DNA of 64,000 nt from Malaya genurostris (GCF_030247185.1 NC_080571.1:104243128-104307127), one strand, 5' to 3'. Shown: positions 32,524-45,150, counted from the first letter of the stretch. Program-made: numbers and translations. The notes: generated by a model not told the origin, from the sequence alone.

Positions 32524-32643
32524 TTGGTTATTACCATGAAGACATCATTTGCTTCCGCAATTCTGAGATTTTTGTGTAGGGAAAATTCTAAACCTACTTG
32601 TATTGTGTGATGGGGAAAAGGAACTTATATACTAACTTACTAA

Positions 32644-35299
32644 CTAATACAGAGAGCGAATCGATTCAATTGAAGATTGCATCGATTTTTGTCGGAATTT
32701 GCTTATAATATTATGTGACATTACATCTAATGGTTCTATATTTGTGAGTCTGTGTAACTCATTTGTACTAAACCAGGGAGGACGCTTCAGAATCATTTTC
32801 AGAATTTTATTCTGAATCCTTTGAAGCGTTTTCTTCCTGGTGGAACAACAGCTTGACCAAATTGGTACCGCATAAAGCATGGCTGGTCTGAAAATTTGTT
32901 TATAAATTAACAATTTGTTTTTTAGACAGAGCTTAGAATTTCTGTTTATAAGAGGATATAAACATTTAATATATTTATTACACTTTGCCTGGATTCCTTC
33001 AATGTGATCCTTGAAAGTGAGTTTTTTGTCATACGTTAAACCTAAGTATTTAGCTTGATCAGACCATGTCAATTCCAAGCCATTCAATTTGAGAATGTGA
33101 TTATTGTTTGGTTTAAGAAACGAAGCTCTTGGCTTGTGAGGAAAGATAATTAATTGCGTTTTTGCTGCATTTGGTTTAATTTTCCATTTTGACAGATAAT
33201 CACTGAAAATATTTAAACTTCTTTGTAGGCGACTGCAGATCACTCTTAGATTTCTACCTGTGGCTAACAGACTTGTGTCGTCACAGAATAACGATTTCTG
33301 ACAACCAACGGGTAGATTTGGAAGATCAGAAGTGAAAATATTATACAAGATTGGAGCTACACTCGAACCTTGCGGAACACCGGCTCGTACGGGTAGCAAT
33401 TCAGATTTACAATTCTGATAGCTAACCTGAAGAGTACGATCAGTTAAATAATTTTGAATCATTTTGATCAAATAAATAGGAAACTGGAAATCAGACATTT
33501 TTGCTATTAAACCTTTGTGCCAAACACTGTCGAATGCTTTTTCTATGTCTAGAAGAGCAACTCCAGTGGATAACCCAGAAGATTTATTTGCTTTTATCAT
33601 GTTCGTTACTCTGACAAGTTGATGAGTAGTTGAATGTTCATGACGAAATCCAAACTGCTCTGGTAAAAAAATTGAATTCTCATTTATGTATATGAGACAT
33701 CATTCTCAACAAGATAATTTTTTCAAAAAGTTTACTGATAGAAGAAAGTAAGCTAATTGGGCGATAACTTGATGTTTCTGCTGGGTTTTTATCAGGTTTT
33801 AGGATAGGAATTACTTTAGCGTTTTTCCATCTTTTTGGGAAATAAGCTAATGAAAAACACTTGTTGAAAATTTTAACCAGGAGTCTCAAGGCAACATCGG
33901 GAAGATTTTTAATAAGAATATTAAAAATTCCATCATTACCAGGAGCCTTCATGTTTTTGAGTTTCCTAATAATTGATTTAATTTCATCAAAATTCGTCTC
34001 AATAATGTCATCGTGTGATAACACTTGGGTTGAAATATGATCATATTTCAGTGAGACTTCATTTTCAATAGGACTCACAACGTTTAAATTAAAATTGTGG
34101 ACACTCTCGAACTGCTGAGCTAGTTTTTGAGCTTTTTCACCATTTGTAAGAAGTATTTGATTTCCTTCCTTGAGAGCAGGAATTGGTTTCTGAGGTTTCT
34201 TAAGAACCTTGGAAAGTTTCCAGAAAGGTTTAGAATATGGTTTAATTTGTTCAACTTCTTTAGCGAAATTTTCATTTCGCAAAAGAGTAAATCTATGTTT
34301 AATTTCTTTTTGTGAATCCTTAACTATGTTTTTCATAGCAGGATCACGAGAACGTTGATATTGTCGTCGACGAACATTCTTCAACCGAATGAGCAGTTGA
34401 AGATTGTCATCGATGATAGGAGAATTTAATTTAGTTTGAGCTTTGGGAACTGAAAGATTTCTAGCTTCGATAATATAATGATTCAAATTATCAATTGCTG
34501 TGTCGATGTCCGCAGAATTTTCTAAAATAGTTTCATGATCCACATGATTTTCAATGTGAGATCTGTAATCCAACCAATTAGCTCTATGATAGTTGAAAAT
34601 AGAACTAATTGGATTAATTATAGCTTCGTTGGAAAGTCTGAATGTTACAGGAAGATGATCTGAGTCAAAGTCAGCATGTGTAATCGGTTCACTACAAATG
34701 TGACTTTGATCTGTTAGAACCAGATCAATTGTAGACGGGTTTTTCACGGAAGAGAAACAAGTAGGATTACTGGGATGAAGAACTGTGAAGTAACCAGCTG
34801 AGAGTTGATTATGAAGTATTTTACCATTACTGTTATTTTGCCTACAATTCCACTGGACATGCTTAGCATTTAAGTCCCCTATTACGAAAAATTTCGATCG
34901 ATATCTTGTAAGTTTTTGCAAATCGCCTTTAAAGAAATTTAATTGTTCGCCGGTGCATTGGAATGGCAAATATGCTCCAGCGATGAAATAAATTCCATGA
35001 ATGGTTTCAACTTCGATTCCCAAGCTTTCAATAACTTTAGTATTGAAAGAAGGTAAAATTCGATGTTTAATTTGCCGTTGGACAAAAATGGCAACTCCAC
35101 CACCCATTCCAGTAAACCTGTCAAATCGATGAACCACATAATGTGGATTACTTTTCAATTTTACATTTGGTTTAAGAAAAGTTTCTGTCACAATGGCAAT
35201 ATGAATTTTGTGAACTTTGAGAAAATTATAAAATTCATCTTCACTCGATTTCAAAGATCGAGCGTTCCAATGTAAAATATTCAAATAATTATTTAACAT
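32644..35299 (-). pseudogene. Jockey ORF2 (EN-RT), one frameshift
   Basis: Starts at ATG 35299 on the minus strand. The endonuclease and the N-terminal part of the RT are open to about 33690. There a 4-bp insertion relative to copy A (an extra cata in the tatacataaatgag stretch) causes a premature stop after MSHIHK. The remaining RT (LDIEKAFDSVWH, GVPQGSSVAPILYN, FCDD) continues in another frame from about 33680 to 32644. The PQG glycine is present here, unlike copy A. Otherwise the proteins are nearly identical, so the element is young. Confidence 0.88.
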
Positions 35300-36835
35300 C
35301 ACTGTTAAATTTTAAATTCATTATAATATTATTTGCAAATTTCCATCCGATTTGAAATGCTTCAAAAAGTGATGAAGTCGAATTCATTTGGATGATCATT
35401 TGAAAAAGTTGATCTTGTAGGTAGATCATTTTATTTTCAGTTATATCGCCTAAACCGACTTCATTTAAAGAAGCGAATGGCATTGAAGGAATATTTGTAG
35501 GTAGACTGCCATTAGAAGAAGATGATTTGGCCGGTCTACCTATTAATAAATTGTTTTCGTTAAAAGAAGAACTGCAAGGCGGTCCTGTGTTTTGATTATT
35601 TACATTAGAAGAAATAGGTGATAGATTTCTACCTAATATACCAGCATAACTGACATTAGAAGAAGATGATGACGAGGTCGATCTACCTGTCAATAAATTG
35701 TTTTCGTTAGAAGACGAATTGACAGGCGTACCTGTTTTTTGTTTCGAAGAAATCAGTGCCTTAAAAGAATTAGGCGTGGCATTTGAAACGGTTTTTTGAT
35801 TATCAGGTATGTTCTGTAAATTTAAGGTCGTTGATTTGACTTGTTGTCGAAGCGAACGAGCGTTTAAAATTTTTTCCCTGACAGGACATTTCAAATAATT
35901 GGATTTATGATTTCCATTGCAATTTGAACATGAAAATTTATCAGTGATTTCATTCATTGGACAAACGTCTTTCGAATGCGATTTACCACAATTCAAACAC
36001 CGTATATCCATATGACAATTTTTGGTTCCATGACCGAAGCCTTGGCAACGACGACATTGCGTTAAGTTTGCAATACGATTATGCCGTTTATAATGTTCCC
36101 AATGAATTTTAATGTGGGAAATGAAACGTACTTTTTCTAAAGTTTTCAAATTGTTTACATCACTTCGATTGAAGTGTATTAGGTAAAGTTCATGGGAAAT
36201 TCCAGAGCGTGGTTTAGAAGTACCATTCGCTCTTTTTTTCATAAGTATTACTTGGGAAGGGGCAAAACCAAGCAATTCTTTTAATTCATTTTTAATTTCA
36301 TCAATACTTTGATCATTTGATAATCCTTTCAAGACAGCCTTGAAGGATCTGTCTGATTTTATATCATTTGAATAAAATTTATGAAGTTTCTCGGACAAAT
36401 ATCGAATAAGACGTTCGTAATCTTCCAATCCATCCACCAAGACTCGACATTCTCCTCTTCGTCCGATTTGAAATGAGACTTTTACTTCCGGGAGAAAAGT
36501 AGAAAGCTCAGTACGGAATGCTTTGAAGTCGGAAATCATCACCGTCACTGGTGGCATAGATTGTTGTTTCTTCCCAGACAAGCGTCCATTTTGGGAATTT
36601 TTGAAGAATTTTCTTCTATGTCGCTACAATCGGATTCAGGAAGAATCTCGTAAATATTGTTAGACGGCATAGGATCAACGGAAGGGAAATCCGTCCGTTG
36701 TCTTTTATTTTTACATTCAGATTCTATAAGATCGTGAATGTTATTAGAAAAATGTTGAATAACGGATTGTGATTTATTCCGTATTGAATTATTTTTAGCC
36801 TTAGGCTTGTTGCCTTTCCGGTTGGACGCAGGCAT
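35289..36835 (-). pseudogene. Jockey ORF1 (gag-like), one frameshift
   Basis: ATG at 36835. The first about 85 codons match copy A, then a 4-bp deletion near 36575 (copy A reads cttgtcgttctggg, this copy cttgtctggg) shifts the frame. The rest (430 codons from the internal ATG at 36581) contains all three knuckles, CRRCQGFGHGTKNC, CLNCGKSHSKDVCP and CSNCNGNHKSNYLKC, and a full-length linker that copy A has partly lost. It ends overlapping the ORF2 start, as in copy A. Confidence 0.88.
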
Positions 36836-37156
36836 TTTTGAAATGAATGAAATTTTAAATTAAATTAACTAGGCTAAATTAGTCTTCGATTAGACTCCTA
36901 GCTAGCCTTAAAAAAGGCTGATTAATTTCTTAGTCACTCTAATATCACTCTTTGTATCACTTAGTCACTCTAATATCACTCTTTGTATCACTTAGTCACT
37001 TAGTTAGTGATTCAGGTAGCCTTGAAAAAGACTGAAGCCTTGAATCAATGAAACTCTAGGTAGCCAGAAAAAAAATTCCAGGAGCCAAGAGCTATACGCA
37101 TGCGGTGCGAACGACTGTTCAACACCGACTGATGTATAAACTCTTTATTTTTTCCT

Positions 37157-37187
37157 TGTTCGGGGCACTTACTCAGTGCCCCGAACA
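37157..37187. repeat. Perfect 13-bp stem-loop
   Basis: tgttcggggcact, a 5-base loop (tactc), then the exact inverse. GC-rich in an AT-rich setting, just outside the LINE target duplication. Function unknown. Confidence 0.75.
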
Positions 37188-37520
37188 TGGAAAGTGTAAG
37201 GGTAAATTGATCGGGTTTTACGAAAAATTGGTACTTCTTTACGAATACAGTATATTGCTAGCAACTAAGTGAGGTTCACAAAAATATTTACAAGAGGGAG
37301 GATGAATTGACGGAATCATACAATCAATGTGCATTTTATTATGTAAATTAAGAAAACTGTCGACTCAAGGTAATGGAAATAAGATTACAACAACATTTAT
37401 ATTAACTGAATCATTATTCTACAGGTTTTCCTCCCCGATGAACGACCAAAATGGTTAAAGCCTTGGTAAAATAAATGATATAAAAACTAAATTTCTGTTT
37501 GAGCTGTTAGTAGAATGTTC
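37188..37520. other. No gene recognised
   Basis: AT-rich spacer between the stem-loop and the large palindrome. Confidence 0.45.
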
Positions 37521-37523
37521 TCA

Positions 37524-37878
37524 CTAATAGTACTGTTGTTGTACCGTTGAATTCCACTATATCACGTCATTACACTCTCACAAAGTCACTATTTTCACAG
37601 TCACTATTTCTCCGAAAGTGTATCAAACGTTATAATACAGATACGTATTTCGGAATGCTATTTGCATCCTTCTTCAGTGTATCGGTTTTATAAGTTTATT
37701 CAATAAACTTATAAAACCGATACACTGAAGTAGGATGCAAATAGCATTCCGAAATACGTATCTGTATTATAACGTTTGATACACTTTCGGAAAAATAGTG
37801 ACTGTGAAAATAGTGACTTTGTGAGAGTGTAATGACGTGATATAGTGGAATTCAACGGTACAACAACAGTACTATTAG
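37524..37878. repeat. 355-bp near-perfect palindrome
   Basis: Two arms of about 177 bp meet at a centre near 37701 (gtttattcaataaac) with essentially no loop. I count only two mismatches (within tttctccgaaa and within cttcttcagtg). The outer ends are ctaatagtactg and its inverse. No target duplication is evident. Transcribed RNA would form one long hairpin. Confidence 0.9.
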
Positions 37879-37879
37879 A

Positions 37880-39035
37880 TATAAAAACGTTATTCTATAG
37901 TACAAATGTTAAACAGCCTTTCGTTATAAAATAATCAGCAAGTAGCAAGTGTCCATAGCCATGGAAGTTAAAGGTATTGTAGATCGATTGTGACGAAGAA
38001 GTACGGAAGTATGTTACAAACACATATACATATGAAACTCGGAGGTTACTAAGAAGGTATTTATACAGAGAAAGGTGTTTTAAATGTTTCTAACAAAAGG
38101 GTTCAAATATAAAACTGACCCAATTTGTCGAGAATACCATGAAAATTATGATTATTGTAGGATCTGAGATGGGACACTGATCATTTGCAATCTGAACATG
38201 AACGGAGTATTGTTCAATCGGGGTTATGTTTCACTACAATCAGAGTATTTCACTAAGCAGGACAACTTCGAAAATTTTTTTCGACCTTCCCTTAACGAAA
38301 CATTTCCGAGCAACTCCGGGTAATTCAGCTAGTTTATATATATATAAAGGTTCATGTATGATCCTTCACCTGAAGAAAAGGAATAATTTGACAAGAAAGG
38401 AGCAGTTACCAGCTTATAGCTTTGGTGGTGTGATACTTTTTTCCATACATCATTGGACACTTACACTCATGTGATGCAGCCGATACAACACCTGCTGATT
38501 CCACAGAATTTATATGTTCAGTGCAGCCAGTTTATCAAAGGCGGGTTTACAATTTAATTTCAAATATTCTATTTTTTCAATAATATATACTCCAATAAAG
38601 CATGATTTCAAATTGAAATATAATTTTGTTTAATATTTCGTCGATGTTGGATGGAAAATTGCATAAATTTTTAGGTTTCGATTTGTTGTTACATATTAGA
38701 AAGTTTAGCTACACAAAAAAAAAACAAATACAAAATAAACAAAAATGAACATGTTTTGTGAAAAAGCAGTTTTCCGGAAAAATAAAGAGTTTTTTTAACA
38801 ACATTACCGTATTTATTCCCTTTGGCTTTTTCGACCAAAGGTTTCTATTATACTGGAATTCTAATAAAGGTATGCAAATTTTTATTTTGAAGCAAATCTG
38901 CGAGAGATATAGAAATGCAAATGCAAATGCGTATAGAAATGTGTTAGTTACTGGTAGAGTGTGTGGTAGTGCAAGGAAACTGAAAAAAATTTCTTTTCAT
39001 CTACCTGGGAAACGTAACAACTGGTATTTTCAGTG
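37880..39035. other. No gene recognised
   Basis: AT-rich with short frames only, including a small TA run near 38337-38346. Confidence 0.45.
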
Positions 39036-39039
39036 TCTT

Positions 39040-39365
39040 CCGCCCGAAAGCGGCCGCCTTTGAGTCAGCTGATGTAACACGTGTCCACCTTGGTAAACCG
39101 AGATGTCGTCCGCTGATGAGACCACGAACACCGGCAACCGATCGAACCCGAAATCGTTCAACCGTAACATGCCCAGACAGGAGACTGCTACGGCTCGGCC
39201 CATCGGATGGCTTATGTTTCTGGTTTTCTGAACATGTGTTAACTTTTGAATGCACGTAAACACGCCGAATTATGGGTTTAACCCGACACATGCCATTACC
39301 TGGCCCAGGTTCAAACTCCGAACGAGTTTTTATTTCCAATGCACAACCACTCACTAGTAACTGAT
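39040..39365 (-). repeat. Probable tRNA-derived SINE, minus strand
   Basis: On the minus strand, tagtgagtggttg (near 39358) fits a Pol III A box and gagtttgaacctg (near 39318-39306) a B box. The spacing is about 30 bases, as in tRNA. A GC-richer body of about 250 bp follows. No poly(A) or target duplication could be delimited, so the ends are approximate. Confidence 0.5.
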
Positions 39366-39369
39366 TCTG

Positions 39370-40735
39370 ACAATGGCGAACCTTGTCCTTTTCGGAGGAC
39401 ATTTAAAATTACGCTAGATGGGAAGCCAAAATTAACAAGCGTACACAGAAAACGGATTTCACGAGAAGCTCAACAGTCACAGTCTGTGATGTTTTTGGAA
39501 CTAATCATCGAACGAGTTGATAAAGGTTGACTGCGGTTGGATTGCTCGAGTCCCTGCAGTCGGTTGAATTTGGGGTGGGCAAGGAATTTATAACTATACT
39601 CAGCAGGCTAATGTTTGATAGTAAAATTTTCTCGGTGCTCTGAGCTTTCGTATACAAGAGAAAAAAAAGAACGTCTAAACTTGATACTAGCTGCGTTTAC
39701 CGGGAGACTAAATCTATTGAATCTCTTTTCAAACAACTCAACCAATTAAAAATTGAGATCACCTCTGTATCCGTAAATTTATGTATATCGTTCGGAGCAT
39801 ATGAGAAACAATGAGAAGTGATTTACTCGAAGTTGAGTTGCCCCTGCTACCATAGATTCCCCATTACATTATTCTTGTTAATATCACCTTTTTGGGTGCC
39901 GTCAGTTGCAGTACAGCTTTTTCGTGACTAGAAGGATTCAAATTAGGAACCAACAGGAGTTATTCGAAGTTAGTCGTATCGTACTTCCTCTGCGGTCGTG
40001 CTATGTTCACTTTGCGAAAATTGTGTCTATTGGAGGACGAACGAGTGGAAACGGTATCGGGGAGATAGCAGGTTAATAAAGTCCAATGAGCGATAATATT
40101 TATTATTTTCGAAAGTTTATTATAGTTGTTTCAGGCCAGTGCAATCAATTTGCAGAGCAACAAGCCAGTTCATACCACCACGAGGGCTATCGTATCTGGG
40201 TTTAAGGTAGACAATAGTTTTCCTCAGCACAGGGCAGCATAATTATAAAGTTTGGCTTGTCGGAAAACTTTTGAAGCCACGAGAGGGATTTAATGTTCGC
40301 AAGGGTCCACTTTTGACAGTAGCAGAGCGTTCACTTTGTAGAAATTGGATAGAATTTCGAGACGATTGTCAACAAACAAGACTGTGCGAACGTCTCAGGA
40401 GGCCAAATATATCCCAACCACAGAGAAAAAGATAAAAACGATAAAAATTAGTAATAAGACATCAACTAGAAAACAAAATTTAAGTTTAAACATTAAAGAA
40501 GGACAATATATAGATAGGACAATATATTAAAGAAGATATTTAATAGATGAGGTACACAGAATAATATATAAAAATCATTTCATGTAATCATATAAAGACT
40601 GACAAGAAGTGAATGGCTACGCTAACAAGATTTGCGGTTTGTGGTTCGATAAGTTTATAAAGTCTGTTATTGGTTGCTTTACAGTTCTTCGCAGTATATT
40701 AAAACTTTAAAGTTACAGAATTTGAATGGTTACAT
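39370..40735. other. No gene recognised
   Basis: No convincing frame or repeat. One 61-codon lysine/threonine-rich frame (40345-40530) has no recognised family. Confidence 0.45.
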
Positions 40736-40739
40736 TTCT

Positions 40740-40960
40740 CAAGTTCGAACTAAATCTCGAACCTTCCTCCTGATGGAGCTCATCAGCGCTCCCACAGTGT
40801 CCGTATTTGCTGGAAGTCCTCGACTGCCTTAGATTCTTAGTGTCAGTGGAATCTTAGTACTAGCCATGCAATGATTCTGAACGTTAAGAACCGGCTGCGA
40901 AATCTGTTGAAACAGAAAGGTCAAATTCCACTAAAAGAATTCAATGCCAAGATTTTGCCC
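40740..40960 (+). repeat. SINE body related to the one at 28202-28402
   Basis: From about 40828 the sequence (gattcttagtgtcagtggaa ... aatgccaagattttgc) aligns with the body and tail of the 28202-28402 element in the opposite orientation. The upstream part (40740-40825) is not tRNA-like and contains a local palindrome (gatggagctcatc), so the head differs or is lost. Confidence 0.6.
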
Positions 40961-41403
40961 TTGACTGCCCCACTGTTTTGTTGAAAGGGTATAGCCGGGT
41001 TTTCATACAAAAACTGCCCCCAAACAGAACAAAAATTGATATACACTGCTTGAAAGGGTGTATATTGGAGATGATTTTTCCAAAATTTTAACCCTTTAAC
41101 TGCCATATTGGTGGAGTTAGGGTGGTTCTTCTGATTTTCATTTTATTTAATTTTTTCAAAAACCTCTTTAGCAAAAAAAAACCTCTCTGATTTTTTTCAG
41201 AATTTCTAAAAATGTATTTCATGTGAAAATAAATGTTCAAAATTTTCGAATTTTTTTTAATCGCTCTTGCAATTTTGGTACCACTCTATATTTCACATCA
41301 AAAATAAATTATTTATGAGTACATTACGCTGTATTTTTTCAGATTTTTCAAAAATGTGAACGGGTATAATATCAGACTTTAAAAAAATAATTCATTCGGA
41401 AAA

Positions 41404-41506
41404 GCATGCGTCTCCATCAAATTGTCATCATCCGGTGGAGACGCATGGTATTTAGTTCTAAAATCATATATCACATGCCCTTAGAACTAAATACCATGCG
41501 TTTCCA
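41404..41506. repeat. Inverted repeat with 25-bp arms
   Basis: 41436-41460 pairs with 41482-41506 (tggagacgcatggtatttag and its inverse) with one mismatch. A further copy of the cgtctcca block occurs at 41408-41419. It lies about 90 bp upstream of the third hammerhead fold and may be part of the same repeat. Confidence 0.7.
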
Positions 41507-41594
41507 TCTACAACTTGTCATTCTGGTTTTGGTACCTCGTGGGTACCAAAAGTACCCTGTGTGCTGAAGTACACATGACTATTTTGATTGTTGG

Positions 41595-41692
41595 CTTTAC
41601 GTTTGCTTAGCGGATTATGTTGATCCGCGAGGTGGCATTATCAGTCAACATAATCTGCTAATGCACTGATGAGCTGAATGCGAAACGTAAAA
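41595..41692 (+). ncRNA. Candidate hammerhead ribozyme (open stem III, GUU site)
   Basis: Stem III pairs 41596-41602 (tttacgt) with 41685-41691 (acgtaaa), seven pairs including the U-A beside the cleavage site. The triplet is GTT (41601-41603), a permitted NUH. Stem I is about 20 pairs: 41604-41623 (tgcttagcggattatgttga) with 41645-41665, with one bulge and one G-T. CTGATGA is at 41666-41672, stem II GC-tgaat-GC at 41673-41681, GAAA at 41682-41685. The stem I sequence is entirely different from those near 10.6-11.1 kb while architecture and core are conserved, which argues for selection on the fold or common descent of a ribozyme. Confidence 0.72.
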
Positions 41693-41699
41693 CAATTGC

Positions 41700-42142
41700 G
41701 CCAGTTGTTCTTTATAGAATTGTAAATAAACCACTGTCAAAGTTTCGATTCCCAACACTGGATGCTACACTGAGCTAAATTTTCATTTTCACATTGCTGA
41801 TAGCTACAAAGTGTATTCAACATCATGTCAAATATATAAGATAATCTTATGAAACATAAAACTTTTGGTAACGTTATTTTTACAAGATTTTCATATAACG
41901 AATGAAATTTCCAGTCTGAGACATATTTATTGGACCGCCCTATAATCATTACTAGATATCCATACAACATACATTGAAACAATTTATGAAGCGCATATTA
42001 TATTCACTTCGAATTAATATAGATAGGTTTATATGACTAGTTTTATAAAATTTATATATAACTTTTAATGGAGGTCATCCCAGTTCCATATAGCAGCTAT
42101 ATATAGATCAAATGATTGCTATTTGATTGAATAAGTGATACA
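41700..42142. other. No gene recognised
   Basis: AT-rich spacer up to the left end of the long-TIR element. Confidence 0.45.
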
Positions 42143-42144
42143 TA

Positions 42145-43085
42145 TGAACGGCTGAAAGCAAAAGTCGGATGAGTGCAACTTAGTTTGGAAAACCCGTTTA
42201 AGTATTTTTGAATGCAAAAACCGGATAAAAACATTGAGCGCAAAAGTCGGACACGGACTTTGAAATGCAAAAACCGTTTAAAAACATTTTTATTGCAAGA
42301 ACCGGACAAAAATACTTTGAATGCAAAAACCGGACAAAAACTTAACCGGTTCTTCCAAAACAAATGTATTTATCCGGTTTTTGCATTCAAAGTTATTTTC
42401 GGCCAACTGTCGCTGCGGGATAAAGCATGGGTCGCTAGTTTGCTACGGGTGGCGTGATACGTAAGCACATTTTCATTGACTCTCGTCTTGTTCCGCAGGG
42501 AAAATCGAATATGATTCGATAATTATGTCAACTCTACTTTATAGATTTTAATGGAAACTCTTTGCAATAAGTTATTAGAGAAGAATCATTAATGTACAAA
42601 ACACTTGGTACGAAGATAAAAGGTGAAATATAGCTTGGTAAACATAGTTCGTATCTGTTTTCATACGACGGAACTATATTTTCCATAATGGATGGAACTG
42701 ATATACTTTATTAACGGCTCGTAGCTACGATGCATAAATGTTCACTAAATTTATAATGTTTTCGCCAGTTAACAAACAAACATGTATTAAGGATTACTGG
42801 AAAAAATGAGAACAGATATGTGTTTCTTTTGATAAGGTCAATACTCCTGTTAATCATCTGTGTAGTCAAGTATGCCTATTAGTGGTTTCAATTCTAGGAA
42901 CATCATAGTTGTATCAGATCAATTGTAGATATTGTAGATAACAGTTTTGAAATTTTTATTCAAACGAAATTAGAGTAAAATATTCAACATATCTTAAACC
43001 TTTTTATTAAAATATGATAACTATGCTATATTCATTTCGGCTCTTTTATTCATTCAATGTATTCATGCAATCCTTCGATTGTAAA
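42145..43085 (+). repeat. Left long terminal inverted repeat
   Basis: The outer about 230 bp carries clustered variants of the motif gcaaaaaccgga, each followed by an A-rich spacer (near 42215, 42240, 42265, 42293, 42322). This spacing suggests multiple transposase-binding sites. Further in, the arm matches 46270-47158 inverted. An 81-codon accidental frame (42212-42457) is identical in both arms, showing how close the arms are. A segment of about 60 bp near 43000-43058 has no counterpart in the right arm. Confidence 0.88.
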
Positions 43086-43983
43086 TCGAGTGATTGAGTT
43101 TCCTGTTTCGAATAATAGGGTCAATATAGGGTAACGGGTGCTCTTCTCATATACTAAAATCATTGCTTAAAGTAAGATCTGCTGTCTTTGTTCAAGTCAC
43201 TGGCTCAAAGGGAATGGATAGAAATAGGATCATTCGCATCAAGTTTTCGCGTTGCTAAAATAGCAGAATTGCTCAATTCTCAAACCATTTTTTTCTGAGA
43301 TACTGTTTCTTAGAGCCGAAGCAAAGATGTTGAATTCGATTTTATCACATTTTGTTGATTGAAAGTCGAGTTATCAACTAAAAAATAAAGCGAATGAACA
43401 AATGAGATGACTGGCGGTATAAAAATCTAACTTATAAGTTATCTGGTCTAGTTTCATTTTCCCTTATCAACGAAATAATAATCTCTACTTGACGGTCAAA
43501 TTCTACAAAAGGATTGCGAGGCGTTCCTTTTTCTTGTAACTTTTTCCTGTTCTGATCGGAATACTGCATCTACAAACGAAAGAACAAGCAGTGTTGCGTA
43601 ATGTTAACTCTTGCCAGTTTAATAAAGTTTTCTTTAAGTTTCCTGGTAAATAAAACAAAACGCAAACATTTATTCACTACATTTCAAACGACTTTTCATA
43701 CTTTACCGTTTGATTAGTTCATTCAAACATCATTTTCCTGTTTTTATGATTTCGGAAAACCTGGAAACAGTGACCGCGTCTGTGTTTGTGTGTTATGCGT
43801 TATTTGTTTACAGCGTAATTAATGTTGTCAGATTGTGTTGCAACAAACGTGAAAGCAAAACTTTTTTTAAAAACATAAACATAAGCAAACAGATGGTGCC
43901 TATTATAGTGGTAATGTTTTAAGAACATCTTAAAAAATTCCGAAATAAAATATTCCTACTAATGACGTAATTGCAGGTTCTCC

Positions 43984-44012
43984 TAAGGTTGCTGTCAGAG
44001 TGAAAGCGCCAA
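43984..44012 (+). repeat. Isolated end of a TTA/TAA-flanked MITE
   Basis: taaggttgctgtcagagtga followed by aagcg is the terminal sequence of the MITEs at 9278-9799, including the TAA flank. The rest of the element is missing. Confidence 0.7.
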
Positions 44013-44399
44013 TGCAATGTTATTTGGAGATAGAAAGTTCGTATTTCTGTTACACATGCACACAAACACATTAATTTTGTTATCTCAACGAACTGATTCG
44101 AATGGTATATAATATTCGGCTGATCGGTCGACGATTCAAAATTCGGTTTGCACAAAATGTATCCTATCATCTTTTCAACCTTAGTATTAACGTAGCACCT
44201 TTTAATTAAATTAATAACTCCCATTGAATACAATCGTTTTATACCGCACCTCATATATTTTTCCGTGATTGATAGCAAAGTCCGATGTCCCGCAACTTTC
44301 TCGGAATAGACAAAGACTTCCTGTCACTTGAAAGAGAAATGTTCAAAAAATTGCGTCGAGAAAGAACTTCGACGAAACACAAAGATTCAAAAACGGACT

Positions 44400-45150
44400 A
44401 TACCAGAAATTGAATTTATGGCTCAATCCTGTTGTAAATGCAAAAAGTGCCCAGAAAAAATAGATATTGATCGCCTACAGCAACTGTTTAACGCATATTA
44501 TCATTAATCCAACCACGCCCAGAAAACATTATTCTTGCGATCATCTGTTAGATTAAGTTCTGTAAATGATACAAGAAGAAGTTGCAATTTACCAGTGGTA
44601 AAATCTCGGAAAAGAGAACATACTTTCGCATATCAACTGACAGATAAACATGGTTTAATTCATTCGGTATGCCGCTGCTTTTTTTTAAATTTATATCAAG
44701 TTCCTTGCTCCACAATCAGTGATCTCATAAAATCGGTACCCTACAATCCAATGGAAAAACGTGACATTGCTCCCTGTCCAATGAAACTAAAACGAAAACA
44801 TTGGATCTTGTTCGTAGTTTCATCAGTTCCCTTCCAGCGTACGAATCTTACTATGGACGATCATCATCACAGAAGAAATATTTGAAGCAAGGACTTACAC
44901 TCGCAGCAATTTTTGGAGTATTCGAACAAAAACATGGAAACTGTGCTTTGTATAGCATATTTCGAAAGATTTTCAATGAAGATTTTAATCTGATGTTTAG
45001 GTTACGCCACACGGACACTTGCAAAACTTGCGATTCTTTCGATGTTTCTTTGAATGATCCACATAAATCTCCAGACGAACGGACTAGATTGAGCGAAATG
45101 CCGAGGCAGTACCATGTTCTATCTAATATGTGTCGAATATGCAACCTCTA
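44400..45150 (+). pseudogene. Degenerate cysteine-rich, transposon-associated protein
   Basis: Pieces in different frames follow one another: CCKCKKCPEKIDIDRLQQLF (near 44430), a middle part with HTFAYQLTDKHGLIHSVCRC followed by FFLNLY (44610-44700), then SFISSLPAYESYYGR and FNEDFNLMFRLRHTDTCKTC (44810-45040). The order CxxCxxC, a VCRxFFLNxL block, LPAYESxY and TCKxCD matches, from memory, a multicopy insect protein family linked to DNA transposons. I cannot name it. Frameshifts and stops break it, and only the N-terminal half is seen. Its place between the long inverted repeats makes it the likely remnant of this element's own gene. Confidence 0.5.

Noticed and set aside
37600..37800. Hammerhead-like core ctgaaga ... 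ccgaaat within the large palindrome
   Set aside because: The position-7 change is tolerated and a stem II can form, but the palindrome places CAG instead of an NUH triplet before stem I and no stem III partner exists.
40755..40800. Hammerhead-like ctgatgagctccatcaggag on the minus strand
   Set aside because: GAAA is replaced by GAAG and no cleavage triplet or stem III partner was found.
42097..42457. 81-88 codon frames in the long inverted repeats
   Set aside because: Identical in both arms but composed of the gcaaaaaccgga binding-site-like repeats; best explained as non-coding TIR.
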